Of a DNA stretch of 64,000 nt, positions 21,979 through 32,973 are shown piece after piece. The notes under the pieces were generated by a model, which ran no database searches, was not told the origin of the DNA, and worked only from the letters and a program-made list of their open reading frames with translations. The stretch covers positions 869,835-933,834 of the forward strand of contig NSJX01000001.1 of the NCBI GenBank assembly GCA_002286715.1, in the 5' to 3' direction. The stretch is from Dentipellis sp. KUC8613 (Eukaryota; Basidiomycota; Agaricomycetes; Russulales; Hericiaceae). A program made the translations under genes and the position numbers. Positions within the stretch are counted from its first letter, which is position 1. Each line of letters starts with the position of its first letter.

Positions 21979-23979
21979 ATGGCCTCTCTCTCCTCACGGC
22001 CCCCGCAGATTCCTCCTGCGTCTGGCCCAGCAGCCCCACGGGGTACCGACTGGGGCCGGTCTGGAGAACGAGGCTCCGCATTCCGTGGCATGGGCCGAGG
22101 GCGCGGAGGGAGAGGAGGCGACCGGGCTCGTGGAGGCCGCGGAGGTGGTCGCAGCACGGGCTCAGGTCGCAATAGCAGGGGAGCAGGCGCTGCACCCGAG
22201 TCCGGAGGAGGCAAGCCTGCGAACCCTCCGCCGTCAGCCCGACCCGAACCTGCTGCGCCCGCGAAGAGCAGCGCCCCAGCTGTGCAGTCCTCGCCCAGCG
22301 CGGACGCCTCTGCGAAGACGAAGCCCGCACCGCGTCGTGCATCTGCACGCAAGGTCCCTGCGCTCAACGTGGAGCCCGCGTCTCCTGTGACAGATAGCTT
22401 CAAGGCTCCTGCAGGCGCGCCGTCCGCAACGCCGTCCTCGCCGCGGCCCTCGCAGCGGCGCAGGCGGTCGCACCAGCAGAAGGCGTCTATTTCATCGTCT
22501 GCGTCGAAGCAGTCACTGACCGTAGATGCTGCGGCCGCGTCGGCCAGGACTACCAAGGGCAAGGCACGCTCCGACCCTGCGTCGCCGCATCTCTCATCAA
22601 AGGATATGCCTCCGCATCTGTCTGCGTCTGCGGATCCGACGGTGACCAGCTTCGACAAGGCGAATATCGATAGCCTTGTCGAGCGCATGCGTGCTGTCGC
22701 AATGGAGAATAGGCCACATACACCTGGAAGCCACATTGACTGGGCGGACGACGACGACACGCTCCCCGACCTGGACGATTGGGGTGTGCCATCGAGTACG
22801 GTGGCATCTACAGGACCCAGCGACACCAGCCCTGACACGGCCGCGACGGCGGCCTCCAAGTTGCAGCTGATGTCTCCGATTCTGGACGACTCACTGAAGC
22901 AACTGCCCGCCCTAGACAAAGCTGCATCGCCGCTCCTCAGCGCTGCATCTCTGTCGCCAACTTTCGCCCCGACCGATGGTCTCAATGCAAAAGGAGATGC
23001 TACCCCTGCGGGACGTGGGCACCGCGTTACCCATGACGGGACGCCAACGCTTTCCCTTGGTAGAAACGATGGACCAAGGTCACCTCGATCGCCTGTGAAG
23101 CTAAGTTCACCTCAGCCGCGATCGCCCCAACCGCGCTCCCCTCGCATGCAGTCTAAGGGTATCGTGAACGGTCACGCGAAGCCACCTCATATCGGAGTAG
23201 AAAACGATTCTCGTCCCCCGCGCCTCCCTTTGCACCCATCGCTCCCTCCAAAGCCGGTCACGTCATTTGATACGAGGCAACCAAAGTCGCCCCTTCGTGA
23301 TGCCCCACCCCACCACGCCCCAAATAATGTCCATCATCAACTCCCTCCCAAACCGATCATAGCCCTCTCCCCGCCCCCATCGGCCACCAAGGAGAGTGCT
23401 CCACCGAGTTTGGTAGATCTCAGCCATCCACCCTCTAGTGCCGAACAGCCGCCCGCTCAGCCTGAGGAAAACCCTGTCTCGAAAGCCGCCCCCGAGCCGG
23501 AGCCAGAACCGGAGCCCAAGCCTGTGCCTACGCCGACCATCGATGTAGTGGAGCAGCTCGTCGAAGAGGGGCCTGGTCTTGAGGCATCCATGCATGCTCC
23601 GAAGATGTCTGCCTCTGAAACTGAAATCAGTAGTCTTGTACCACAGCAGACACCCCCGCATACGGCCCCACCGTTCAACCCAAGCCACGGTCGCTCCCGG
23701 ACTCTCGGTCGTCCGCCATTTGTGAACGGCAGCGGCTCCGCGCTCCCTCACCGCATGTACCACTCCGGAACCAATACTCCCAATAACGCGGCTGTGCACC
23801 ATGCGCGCACGCAGTCGTCTCCTCCGTCGTCCGTGAACACGAGACATGCACGCCATGCGAGCCGGCCAGTGATCACTGGTGACGCGATTTCGAAGCTGGC
23901 TAGGACGCTGGGAGGCGCTGGAATCAGCATCGTGAAGAAGGAGAAAACCAGCTCGAGCACTTCAGTTTCGTCTGAATGA
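21979..23979 (+). CDS. Large disordered protein with N-terminal RGG region
   Basis: One uninterrupted exon of 666 codons. Residues about 35-70 form an RGG/GRGRGG stretch typical of RNA-binding proteins. The rest is Pro/Ser/Ala-rich and disordered, with repeated SPQPRSPQPRSP. The only compact conserved-looking segment is near residue 250: an acidic HIDWADDDDTLPDLDDWG motif just after a short helix (NIDSLVERMRAVAMENR). The C-terminus has a second short helix (ISKLARTLGGAGISIVKK) and a Ser/Thr tail. I do not recognise a named family. The motif is one I associate with basidiomycete hypothetical proteins. The lack of introns is unlike nearly all its neighbours. Confidence 0.85.
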   Translation: MASLSSRPPQIPPASGPAAPRGTDWGRSGERGSAFRGMGRGRGGRGGDRARGGRGGGRSTGSGRNSRGAGAAPESGGGKPANPPPSARPEPAAPAKSSAPAVQSSPSADASAKTKPAPRRASARKVPALNVEPASPVTDSFKAPAGAPSATPSSPRPSQRRRRSHQQKASISSSASKQSLTVDAAAASARTTKGKARSDPASPHLSSKDMPPHLSASADPTVTSFDKANIDSLVERMRAVAMENRPHTPGSHIDWADDDDTLPDLDDWGVPSSTVASTGPSDTSPDTAATAASKLQLMSPILDDSLKQLPALDKAASPLLSAASLSPTFAPTDGLNAKGDATPAGRGHRVTHDGTPTLSLGRNDGPRSPRSPVKLSSPQPRSPQPRSPRMQSKGIVNGHAKPPHIGVENDSRPPRLPLHPSLPPKPVTSFDTRQPKSPLRDAPPHHAPNNVHHQLPPKPIIALSPPPSATKESAPPSLVDLSHPPSSAEQPPAQPEENPVSKAAPEPEPEPEPKPVPTPTIDVVEQLVEEGPGLEASMHAPKMSASETEISSLVPQQTPPHTAPPFNPSHGRSRTLGRPPFVNGSGSALPHRMYHSGTNTPNNAAVHHARTQSSPPSSVNTRHARHASRPVITGDAISKLARTLGGAGISIVKKEKTSSSTSVSSE

Positions 23980-24316
23980 AGAGCATATAGTTCTGTTCTG
24001 TTTGATTTCCTTTTGCTTGAACATCTCAATCCCAATCTGTACATTATTTATGTCCTGCTGCTTGTCTTATGTTCCGTCTCCGCTATCTCTCCGCGTTTGG
24101 TTTGGTTTGTCTCGACGATACCCCGACCGTTTCATCCCTCCCCCTCCCCGATCATTAATGTTTGCTATCTCATCATCTGGTGCTTAATCTCACGGCACGA
24201 CGACACTTCTCAGCGTTGTATGTTACTTTAGCGGGTTGGTGTTCTTCCGTCTTTGTAAAGCATTTTCGAACGCTCGACTATTAAGTGGAATAAGTAGGCC
24301 CTAGTACGAGTACACA
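23980..24316. other. Convergent 3' flanks of the RGG protein gene and MDM10
   Basis: T-rich, pyrimidine-rich sequence after the plus-strand stop, then the MDM10 3' flank. No gene seen. Confidence 0.5.
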
Positions 24317-25875
24317 TCATGCAGAGCTGAAATATGACAGTTCCAGGCCGAGAGACTTGATTGGCTTCGCGCTCCGGGACAGGTTCGCTGAAACACCAAG
24401 GCTGACAAGCACGTTTTGCAGGCGGCCTTCCCACATCAATGCAACCTCCTGAGCGTGCCGTCAGAAACGTCTATCAGACAAGATAGATGCAGAACTCACG
24501 TTACTCGTCGATGCTCGCGCTTTGACGACACCAGTGACGTCGATGGGGGGAGGTGGAGTGTCCGTCAGAGGTGATGTACTTTCGGAACTGAGGTTGTGAG
24601 GTACAGCGTCGGGTTTCGGTTTGGATCGTCTTAGCCACCACTCGGCTCCCACCGTCCATTCGCTTTCATAGCTGTAGACGTTGAAGTCGAACCGGGAACA
24701 GAGCGACAAGTCGCGAGATGCTCGTGCAGCGTAGGCTCCTGAGATATGACCTAGCATAGGATTGAAAAGAGCGGTGATCGTGGTCGGAGGTTGCGTGGGT
24801 AGAAACTGCGGCGTGGTCTGCGCAGGGGACGTAGGCGATTCTGGCGGAAGCTGGAAGGAAGGCGGTGTTGCATCTGGGAGGGTAGTGAAGCGAATGCCAG
24901 TGGATACTGTTACACGCACAGTAAGAGGTGTGAAGACTGCTAACTATGGGGAGAAGATTGCTTACATCCACCGCTTTTCTCCTTCGCGCTGAAGTAGAGT
25001 TCAGCACCAGCAGATATTCTTCCTTTCAGCCCTCCTTCCATCGCATCCTCTTCATCAATCCTCTTGACCTTGGACCGTACACCGGACCTCTCGCACTCGT
25101 CCACGTCCGAAGGCGTGCTCAGCTTCCCGAAATTATGCAGCGTCCGTACCCCGAACATGCTGTCCTCCGCGCTATATGTGTACTCGGTGCACCATCTGCC
25201 GGTGTCCTGCTGCAAGCTCACCATGAGGTTGCTTGGAGACGCGCCGGTTCTTGTTGTTCGCGAATGCATGACGTCCGAGCGCGGGTCTGATATGGCTGCA
25301 ACAACTGCCTGAAGCGTCGGCGATATTCTTGTGGAATACAGCGCGTCAAGACGGCCAGTCGGCACGTAGAGCCGCCCATACAGGAGGTAGTCTTGGGGCA
25401 GAGTCAGTTGGTAACCTTGGTATCTACGAAACAGCAGTACGCACTCACCACGAGTGTCGACCCTTTCTCCAAAAAGCCAGACTTCCTCCTTGCCCTCTGG
25501 CCGCCGAGGTTGGTCGTAGACCCTGAACCGGTCGATCATGTCCTTGAAACGGACATCCGCAGAGCCTTTGACGTCGAGGTCGCAGGATGTAAAGATATAT
25601 CCCACAGAGCCATTCAGTGATGGCAGAGCATTCATAGAATAGGTGGTCCTGAACAAGGAATTGGGGGACTTTGAGACTGAGAGGTGCAGCCCCCGAGGTA
25701 CGGAGAAGTCAAGGATAGCTGGGTACAAAGTGTCAGAAGTGTCAGACAGTGAGATGACAGACATTCACTCGAACTCACCATTAGAAGACCGAGTGAGGTT
25801 TGTGTAGAGATTATCTTCATTCCATCCCGTAGCCTTGTAGTAGCTTCGGAGGACGTATGTCGCGAAAGGGTGCAT
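24317..25875 (-). CDS. MDM10: Mitochondrial distribution and morphology protein 10 (ERMES/SAM subunit)
   Basis: Outer-membrane beta-barrel that anchors the ER-mitochondria tether (Mdm10/12/34/Mmm1) and also works with the SAM complex. Five exons. The N-terminus [20 protein letters not shown] followed by [12 protein letters not shown] is the Mdm10 signature. Next come [56 protein letters not shown] and [20 protein letters not shown]. Later come [14 protein letters not shown], a Pro-rich loop and [20 protein letters not shown]. The last exon is [20 protein letters not shown], ending [10 protein letters not shown]. The intron after VDTR follows from the DYLLYG continuation. Two overlapping ATGs exist at the start; the MHPF one is used. 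Confidence 0.95.
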
Positions 25876-25947
25876 GGTGCATGGCTTGTGGCTGCGGCGC
25901 TCGGGTACTTTATCCTCAACGCCACTACCTTGGACTTGCACTACCAC

Positions 25948-27041
25948 ATGTCAAGCTTGTTTCCCCTCCCCAGCCCTCTATTGCCCCCCTTCGACAGCCT
26001 CCTTCTCAAAGGGAAATACCATGCGTCTGCTCCCATACATCTCTGCTTGACTCATTTATCCAGCCATCCCGGTACGAAAGCCATCGTTCTGACCCCTTCA
26101 CGACAAAAATGGCTGCAGGCTCTATGTGACTTCAACGACGACTGGCTAAATGAATGTGGGGGTTATGGGGCTGTGTCCCATATTTTGTCACAAGTTGACG
26201 TCTTGTCCGTAACCTTGGGATATGTCTTTCTCTCAATGCGCCATTGACAAGCTTTCTTCTTCGGGTGTACTCAGTTATCCGCCTTCCCCGGCCCATCTCT
26301 GTCTTGTGCTCTCGATGCTCAGAACGTCTGAATCGACAGATAACTTTCCGCCACTGGGAAGACCCACGTTGGACAGGCCACCCTCCTTGCTGGTGCTTCA
26401 TGAGATCTCCGGCTATTTCGACGAAACCTTGCCTGTTGGGTGGGTGCTAGTGCTAGCTTCGCCGGGACTGATCTAAGGGTCAGCGCAGTCATACTGCATC
26501 TTCATATGTATCTCTAGTCGCCCATTCTCTTTCTGCGTCATTCTCGCTATCGAAAGAGTCACCCGAGTACGTGCATCCCTCGCTGATAGGTCGCCCATTA
26601 ACATCTGTATCCCTGCCCAGCTCTACAGCTTCTGTCGTGCTCATGGACTCCGGTCTAGACCAACTAAAGCTGCCGATTATACCACACCCTGGGCCAATAT
26701 TCACAGCTTCTGAAGGAGAAGAGCCGACAGGAGAGTCATCTCGACATAAGGTACCTGTCGCGGTACTTGTCGAGCAGTACTTTCAGTGGGTCGGCACCGT
26801 AGAATCACGTCAGTGTCCGCTGTTCTCCACACCCTCTGGTTGTCGTTGTTAACGATAGGCATTAGTGACAGCGACAGGATCCCATGCTGCAGGATCCCAG
26901 TCCGGCCACAAGCTTTCTCTTCATCTAAACATTGTGCCTGAAGACAACGCTGACACGCACATTGTGTGGGAATGGTACGAGAAGCCGGGTCATCCACGAG
27001 GTTTTAGTGACCGACCTGGTGTAGTTTTCGACTGGCCTTGA
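25948..27041 (+). CDS. Possible SWSAP1/Psy3-type RecA-fold protein (Shu-like), otherwise hypothetical
   Basis: Four exons joined by eye from ATG 25948. Order of elements: [20 protein letters not shown], a strand [32 protein letters not shown], a Walker-B-like strand [26 protein letters not shown], a second strand [31 protein letters not shown], and a C-terminal HIVWEWYE strand. This order parallels human SWSAP1, a RecA-fold Rad51-paralogue partner, including the YPPS strand, the LLLDGL-type strand and the LLQRYF segment. No Walker A lysine is visible. The assignment is inference. The first intron uses GTCCGT as donor; an upstream in-frame ATG at 25870 overlaps MDM10. The promoter shared with MDM10 is about 72 bp. 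Confidence 0.6.
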
Positions 27042-27367
27042 ACTGCGATTTTACTGTAGTATTACCTTGCTCTAGTGTACTTGCCACTGTATCTACTTCA
27101 GCTAGATCTATGTAAACCACTTCCCCCACATGACGTCCTAGCGCGGGGTTAGGCTTGTAAACACCGGTGCCTGGCCACGATGTTCGCGCGCTTTGGTGCC
27201 ATCAAGCCACGATTGAGTTGTATTGTCACGGCACACCGCCGACTCTCAGGTCTATAGTCCGTAAGCAAATGCAGAGTTCGTAGGTCGTCTCTTTCACTGG
27301 TGAGTGGATAGTCTTCCTACCGTTGATTTCGAAGTGACTAAACTTTAGCAGCACGACACGTCGCATC
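27042..27367. other. Intergenic region upstream of PKR1
   Basis: 326 bp holding the 3' flank of the RecA-like gene and the promoter of PKR1. Nothing further recognised. Confidence 0.5.
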
Positions 27368-27730
27368 ATGGCTCCTTCAGCCAAACCCTCTGAATCCGAT
27401 GCGGACTCGGCGAATGAGTCGTTTATGTCAGGCATACTTGCCCCAGGATCCTCCCTCAATCCCACATTCCTCCTTGTATTAGACGCGGCATTTGCACTGC
27501 TACTTGTGGTCCTGCTTTCGCTTGCTGTCGTCACCGCTGGGAATATCCATCTGTTGGCTCTGACAGCCATTGAACTGGCCTTGTGGGCAAGTGTTAAATG
27601 GTGAGCTCTGCATTCGAATCATGCTGCAGTTGTAATTGAGTTTGATCTTTTCTACAGGTTTGTGAACGAACTGAAAAACACGCCTGTACAGAGAGACGAG
27701 GCACCGACAGATACAAAAAAGTCTACATAG
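27368..27730 (+). CDS. PKR1: V-ATPase assembly factor Pkr1 family, ER membrane
   Basis: Small ER membrane protein needed for V-ATPase Vo assembly. Two exons give about 102 residues. A short acidic N-terminus precedes SFMSGILAPGSSLNPTFLL, the Pkr1 signature (F...I..PG.....TLLL). Two hydrophobic helices follow (LDAAFALLLVVLLSLAVV and HLLALTAIELALWASVKWF), then ELKNTPVQRD and a short tail. The exon junction falls in the tryptophan codon of VKWF. It is convergent with PSF3, the two stops being about 60 bp apart. Confidence 0.85.
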
Positions 27731-27791
27731 AATTCCATCCATCACATCGTCCATGGGCCGGACAGACGAGCCTCCACATATCTCACTCGTT

Positions 27792-28681
27792 CTACCTCCG
27801 GCCACGTTCGGTATGTTCATACCATTGCTTTGTGCGCTTCGTGCTCTCTTGAGCAAGTGCAAACACTGTGCGACTCGGCTTGTTACCTTGGATGATACGA
27901 CGGAGCACAGATAATGGTCCTCACGTTCACGCTCAGTTCCGTCAAGACCCTCTCGGAAAGATTGGGAAACATCGCCAGACTGGCCTCCGCCAGCCGGTCC
28001 GAGAGCAGCGAAGTGTTGTGCTTGATCGATGACTTCGACCAGGCGGTTCTTGAACGTCTAGATAGCGGTGTAGGAGCAAGGCATTATAGCGTATGAAGGA
28101 CACAGTACCTTTGTCAGAATATCAGACATTTCGTTGGCGGGGGCATCATCTAGTCTGATGCAGGTGGTCCGATGTTGGAATCGGGTTCGGCGAGCAACGA
28201 AACACTCACAGTTTCATAAGGCTTTTCCCGAATCCGTACCACAATCCACCTGCCCCGACCAGTCCAGAGAGCTGTACGCTCTTGGCCTCTGCGTTGAGAG
28301 CATTCCTTACCCTAGCAGTAAAGGGCGGAGGGATAGTAAAGTCTACGAAGTCCCTAAGAGATGGGCTCTTCAGAATATAGTCGGTTAGGGCGGGACAAAT
28401 ACCAACGAATATATAAGGATGTAAGTCATCCAGAGAGGTAGCTGTATCTTGCTTCCCGCTTTAATCTGGAGCAGCTGTCAGAATTAGCGCACACTGCTGC
28501 AAGAAGGGGTCTACGTCTCGTTCGTTCCCTCCATCGAGGTGGCCTAGATTAGGGATATCCTGCTTGAATGTGCATTGGATTTTCTAAGGAGAGGTGAACG
28601 GTGTGCGTGCCAATTCTCAATAGCAATACATACCTGGTTCTCGGCAAGTATGGCTTCGATAGAATAATAGTCCTCCTCCAT
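27792..28681 (-). CDS. PSF3: GINS complex subunit Psf3
   Basis: Subunit of GINS, part of the CMG replicative helicase. The exons are short. MEEDYYSIEAILAENQ is the typical Psf3 opening, followed by KIQCTFKQDIPNLGHLDGG, IKAGSKIQLPLWM, FVDFTIPPPFTARVRNALNA and LWYGFGKSLMKLL. Then come DDAPANEMSDILTK, TFKNRLVEVIDQAQ, LDGTERELFALAQESTKR and a final QWYEHTER. The second-to-third intron region is the least certain: the exon before SPSLRDF may end a few bases earlier. The open frame on the opposite strand over the same DNA has no family signal. Four ACGCG elements lie 39-62 bp upstream of the ATG. Confidence 0.92.
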
Positions 28682-28719
28682 CAGTTATGTCGCGCTTGTC
28701 AGTGGATCTCGGTGAGAGT

Positions 28720-28743
28720 ACGCGCTCGACGCGACGCGACGCG
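28720..28743 (-). promoter_or_regulatory. Four ACGCG (MCB-core) elements upstream of PSF3
   Basis: ACGCG at 28720, 28729, 28734 and 28739; the last three are in a 5-bp tandem. ACGCG is the core of the MluI cell-cycle box bound by Swi6/Mbp1-type MBF at G1/S genes in fungi. PSF3 is a replication factor, so G1/S control is a reasonable inference. Confidence 0.5.
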
Positions 28744-28781
28744 ACAGTGTCGGTTCTCACGCCTGCTTCCTTCCGATCCCC

Positions 28782-29339
28782 ATGTCTGCCCCTCGGTCCC
28801 TTAGGTTTGCCTTCAGATCTCTCGCTTTCAAGCGTCCCTCAAGACCTACATGCAATGCACTTCTTCCCACTCCTCACTATTCTCGAGGCCCGCGTTTCTA
28901 CGCCACGGAGCCGTCGTCCGACTTCATTAACAACATAAAGCACACCCAACTGTTCCACAAGATTGCAGACAAGCCAAACGCATTAAAGGCACTGTCGGAT
29001 CTTGCTGAATTGGTCAAGGAAATGGGTGGGTCTTCATTTGGAATCTCTGTATCGACAGACTACTCATATGCTAGGAATTAGGCATCGACATCACTTCTTC
29101 AACTCCTCCGTCAAACATCCAAATGTTCCGACTGGCCACGAATCGGAGGTTTACGAGAGCTGTGAAGAACGTTATGTCTGAGTTGCAGAATGCTGGTCTT
29201 GACATGCGGACCGAAGTGCGTCTACTCCTCTCACTCATCGGCTACGCTGATATCTACCATTCTCCAGAGCGCCATGCAAGAACTCATGAATCTTACGAGA
29301 GAGGTGAAACCTAAGGATGACAAGGATGGAAAGTCATGA
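28782..29339 (+). CDS. Small protein with mitochondrial-type presequence, function unknown
   Basis: Three exons, about 140 residues. The N-terminus MSAPRSLRFAFRSLAFKRPS is Arg/Ser-rich with no acids, as in a matrix-targeting presequence, followed by RFYATEPSS, a possible MPP cleavage zone. The mature part is helical: FINNIKHTQLFHKIADKP, ALKALSDLAELVKEMG, MFRLATNRRFTRAVKNVMSE and AMQELMNLTREVK. I do not recognise a named family. The gene structure (GTGGGT..TTAG and GTGCGT..CCAG introns) is clean. It is divergent from PSF3 with about 100 bp between starts. Confidence 0.75.
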
Positions 29340-29532
29340 AGACTGTTCGCGGCTCTATTTCCTAGCAATTGTATCTATTCCCGCCTTGGGCCATAATCCA
29401 TTCTCTGAGTTATGAGTGAAGCGGTTCAACTTGACTGAAGATATGTGCTGCATTTGTAAACACGTACGTGTTGTGAGGTGAAGCTACGTCAGACGCGGCC
29501 ATCCTGCTGGTCCACCTCTGTTTCCACTCTCC

Positions 29533-31639
29533 ATGTCGCTAAACGAGCAAAACACACCTGGCCCGTCTGCACGGGAGCTACCTTTGCCCAGCACACCCTT
29601 CTATTCGATAGAGTATCCCGGATATGTGCTCCCAACCTCTGTCCCGCAGGTAGTACAAATGCTGGGCGGGCAACCCAGCATAAACACCGCGTTCCGGCGT
29701 ACCGCATCCAAAAATGATGCCCTGCTCGAGCTTAATCTGCGGCCAGGCAACCCCTTCTCACATCCAATTCCTGGTGACATAACCGCTACCAGTAACATAG
29801 TGCTCAAGGTGGTGAAGAGGAAACGGAAGCCAGGCTCTTCTTCTCCTGAAGGATTGGTCGGCGAATACACCGCAGAAGCCATCGGCGTGATACCTAAGAC
29901 TGCTAGATTTCGCAGTAAGCGTGTTCTCGTCGGGTTTGCTTGTAGACTGTGACATATTTGCCTGTTGATCTAGGCATGATTGACTATCAATTTCAACCGG
30001 ACACGAACGACCCTATAACGAAGCTTCGCAAGTCTATGGCAGTCATGGACGGTAATTCTCCACGTTCTGCCATGAGCTGCTGACCCTCATGTTCTCTGCA
30101 AGTCGACGGCATCAGGGCATATAGGATTCCGGAGGCGGATGAGAATTATATATCGCATAAGGCTGCTCTACAGATTGATCCTGAGCTTGCCGGCGTTCCT
30201 CGGGAGGAGATCACATCCACGAGCAACTTGCGGCTGTTCCCTCCTCCTCTGTTCAGTCGACAAACAATCCCTCAGAACTACAAGTATGACGTATCTGACC
30301 AGACGCTGTTGCATATACTCACCTTTAAAATAGTTACAAGGCAAATCCCGTTTCTGTGGTTGCAATAAGTGTTGACGAAGAGACTGGGGAAGAGAAGAAG
30401 AGACTGATAAACAAGATGCGATGGAAGGGCTATGGCCCTACGTCGATCATGTTCACGGAAAAAGAGGTAAGCTCATCGACGACTGAGGTTCTCCCACTCA
30501 CATTCATTGTACCAGGTCCCCAAGAAGCCACCAGCAAACGTTGAAGAAGTTCGTAATCAATACGACCAGGGCTTGATAAGAAAGCTAGAAGAGGTATAAG
30601 TCTTTCGATAGCACCTCTGTTTGTTGATCACTCACCACCTCCCTACGTAAGCTCTTCGAGGCTCGGCCAATTTGGACTAGGGCAGCGCTTCTAAACCAAT
30701 TTACTCATGCGCAAGCCCGAGACATTGTGAAGTGTGTAGTTTCATCACTGCCGTACCCGTCGCTGACGTTACCAGCTCGAAGGTACTCCTTCCATTGACG
30801 TGCTACGTATTCCAGGATGGACCTTGGCGAGATACAATGGTCCGCTTCAGTTACGATCCCAGAGTCAAGCCCGAAGCCAGGGTGTAGGTATATCTCATAT
30901 ATCCACATTTTCACCGACTTACGCAGCTTGCCAGTTATCAACGGTTGTACTTTCGAAACCTCAATCATCCGATGGCTCGCCCGTCTGTCGTAACTCGAAG
31001 ACAGGAGAGTCGTTACTCGGTCACGTCCCAGAGTCGTAGTGCTGTCGACCGAGAGCGAGAGGAGCGAAGGTAATGGTGTCGAACATATGGGCGTATATTT
31101 GAAGACTAATTTCTTCCGTCTGTCCCGTCAAGTCGATCCCACATCTTTGATGGCCAGACAGTAACGACGGAGACGGCCGCCTTTCAACTATGCGATATAA
31201 CAGACCCGATGCTCAAAGGCATGATAGAAGACGAGGAGAGTGTCCGCGACACCTGCAACGTAATCCCGTTTTCTTCGGTCGAATGGGACTAGGACTGACG
31301 AGGCCGGCAGGAACGCGATGGGTGGTACAGCACTCACGCTTTGGAGCGCATCAAAGTCGTTCTGCGGCACAAATTCTTCTCCCTTCTAGACGGACATGTT
31401 GCCACAGATGAAGAGTGCGAGAAGATTCTAGCGCAGGAAGGGGTAGTAACTGCCACGCAGCCATCGATGCGCAAACTGAGACCTGGAAGACACAACATGG
31501 CGAAGGGCGCATTGCGTCCAGAAGATGCAGCTGTAAGACATTTCGTCGCTCGCACCTGTGCTCAGTTTGACGCCAATATCACCAGGCTGTACGATTACGT
31601 GCTGCGTTGCAGAAGGACAGGGCTTCGAGAGCATCGTAG
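29533..31639 (+). CDS. TFC1: Transcription factor IIIC subunit tau95 (TFC1 / GTF3C5)
   Basis: TFIIIC subunit that binds the A-box of tRNA genes. Ten or so short exons. Visible signature parts: PFYSIEYPGYVLPTSVPQV near the N-terminus, NDALLELNLRPGNPFSHPI, VLKVVKRKRK, SMIDYQFQPDTND, FPPPLFSRQTIPQNYNY, LFEARPIWTRAALLNQFTH and VLLPLTCYVFQDGPWRDTMV. These continue with RFSYDPRVKPEA, QRLYFRN and HKFFSLLDGHVATDEECEK. I end the gene at TAG 31637-31639 after a 53-nt GTAAGA..CCAG intron, giving the tail AVRLRAALQKDRASRAS. The unspliced frame runs on to 31814, but that tail does not look like the family. Confidence 0.9.
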
Positions 31640-31868
31640 TGACCGAGTTCGTCCTTGCGCAAAACCAGACAATTATTGTACTCAGCTTCCTTGCTCTAAG
31701 ACTCTCTACCGCAAAGAGGATGTTTTGAATACTTTTGATGTGCGTGAGGACCTAAGCATAAACATAGGCATAGCGGTTTGCAATACACGACGTGCGAGTC
31801 GACTGGACAAGTGAAATCTCTCCTGCTCCCCATCTCCAAGAACCGGCGGAATGACGACGCATCAGAAA

Positions 31869-32263
31869 TCACGATGCGGCCTTGGCCTCTAGCCGAGCCT
31901 TATGCTGCACAGAAAATGAGTCGCATACCCAAAGTGATACACAGGAAAAGTACGAACCGAGCCGACCAGAGCGAAGCGGGCGTTACGACGGAACTGTAAA
32001 GCGATATAGGCATACTTTCGGGACAGAAGATCGGGAATTAATACCTTAGCGTCGACCTGTAGCATCTCGAATCAGTATGAGAACATGCAAGGATAAAGTG
32101 CTACGTACACCCTTCAATGACCTCGTCCGGCTGACCTTCGGGTTCTTAATGCCATTACGGTGGGCCTTTTTGACCTGGTTGTGGTTGGTGTGGCTATTTC
32201 GACAGGTCAGATCCCCTGCGTCCTGCAACAAAGATACTGAACTGACTTCTTGGATTTGGCCAT
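31869..32263 (-). CDS. RPL29: 60S ribosomal protein eL29
   Basis: Five tiny exons give about 64 residues, typical for eL29. The joined exons read MAKSKNHTNHNQ then VKKAHRNGIKNPK, SRTRSLKGVDAKFRRN and a basic tail ending LEAKAAS. The junction MAKSKN/HTNHNQ is conserved across eukaryotes. The last intron donor is GTTCGT (or possibly GTCGGC three codons earlier); the former keeps the expected length. It is divergent from LEU1 at about 710 bp. Confidence 0.92.
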
Positions 32264-32973
32264 CTTTCCGTCGTGAACTTGGTCTTGCTGAGTTCGGTGG
32301 CGGATGGGGGGATGGGGTCTGTCGGTGTGGCGCTTGGCTCGGTGGCTGAGAACTATGCAGTTCCTTTCCCAAGGTTTCCCCGGAACTTGCCGGACCCTCT
32401 TCATCTATTGCCACCGCGTCCTAGCCAGTGTTTTCGAAAGGCTCACTCAAGCTTATCTGCTCGTGGTCATGCTTTCAATCGCCCTATCGTTTTCGTATCA
32501 TTGTCTTCCTTCTTGAATCAGGATGCACAGTGCAGTGTGCAGCGTGCCTTCCAGACAGTCACCTATCCCTGATCAGTGCAATCTACCGCGAGGCTCGAGA
32601 ATTACGTTGGGCGTCAAGATTGCTGAATCTTTTCTGACACAAATCCCGTATATTCCTGCGCCACCCCTGATTCACGCAGCCTTCATGAAGCTGGTTTGCA
32701 AATATGTGGAACAATGGTGAGGTATGGACAACTGCGGCAGAATAGGAGCTTGGGAAAAGTGGTGAGTGTGTTACATGAGCGTGGGAACGAGGGATGGCCG
32801 AGCGGCCGATGGGTCCGAAAGGACGGTGTGGGGTAGTCGGTGGAGAGACCGCCGATGATTCGGCCGAGGTTGTGAGCGAATGAGCTCCGACTTAGTTATA
32901 AGCACATACGTCGGTGGACCTTCTTTGCATCCCTGCACTCCCTCTCTCCTGCTCTCCAATCTCAATTTTTATC
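32264..32973. other. Divergent promoter region between RPL29 and LEU1
   Basis: 710 bp without a supported gene. The LEU1-proximal part carries GTCCGAAAGGAC, a short inverted repeat. The canonical Leu3 site CCGG-N4-CCGG was not found by eye. Confidence 0.5.

Noticed and set aside
27914..28096. Plus-strand frame opposite PSF3
   Set aside because: The minus strand gives recognisable Psf3 exons over the same bases.
31639..31814. Continuation of the TFC1 frame past the predicted intron
   Set aside because: A GTAAGA donor and CACCAG acceptor give a better family-like tail ending at 31639; the read-through tail is Cys/Arg-rich and unlike the family.
32264..32973. Leu3-type site upstream of LEU1
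   Set aside because: CCGG-N4-CCGG was not found; the GTCCGAAAGGAC inverted repeat is not the known site.
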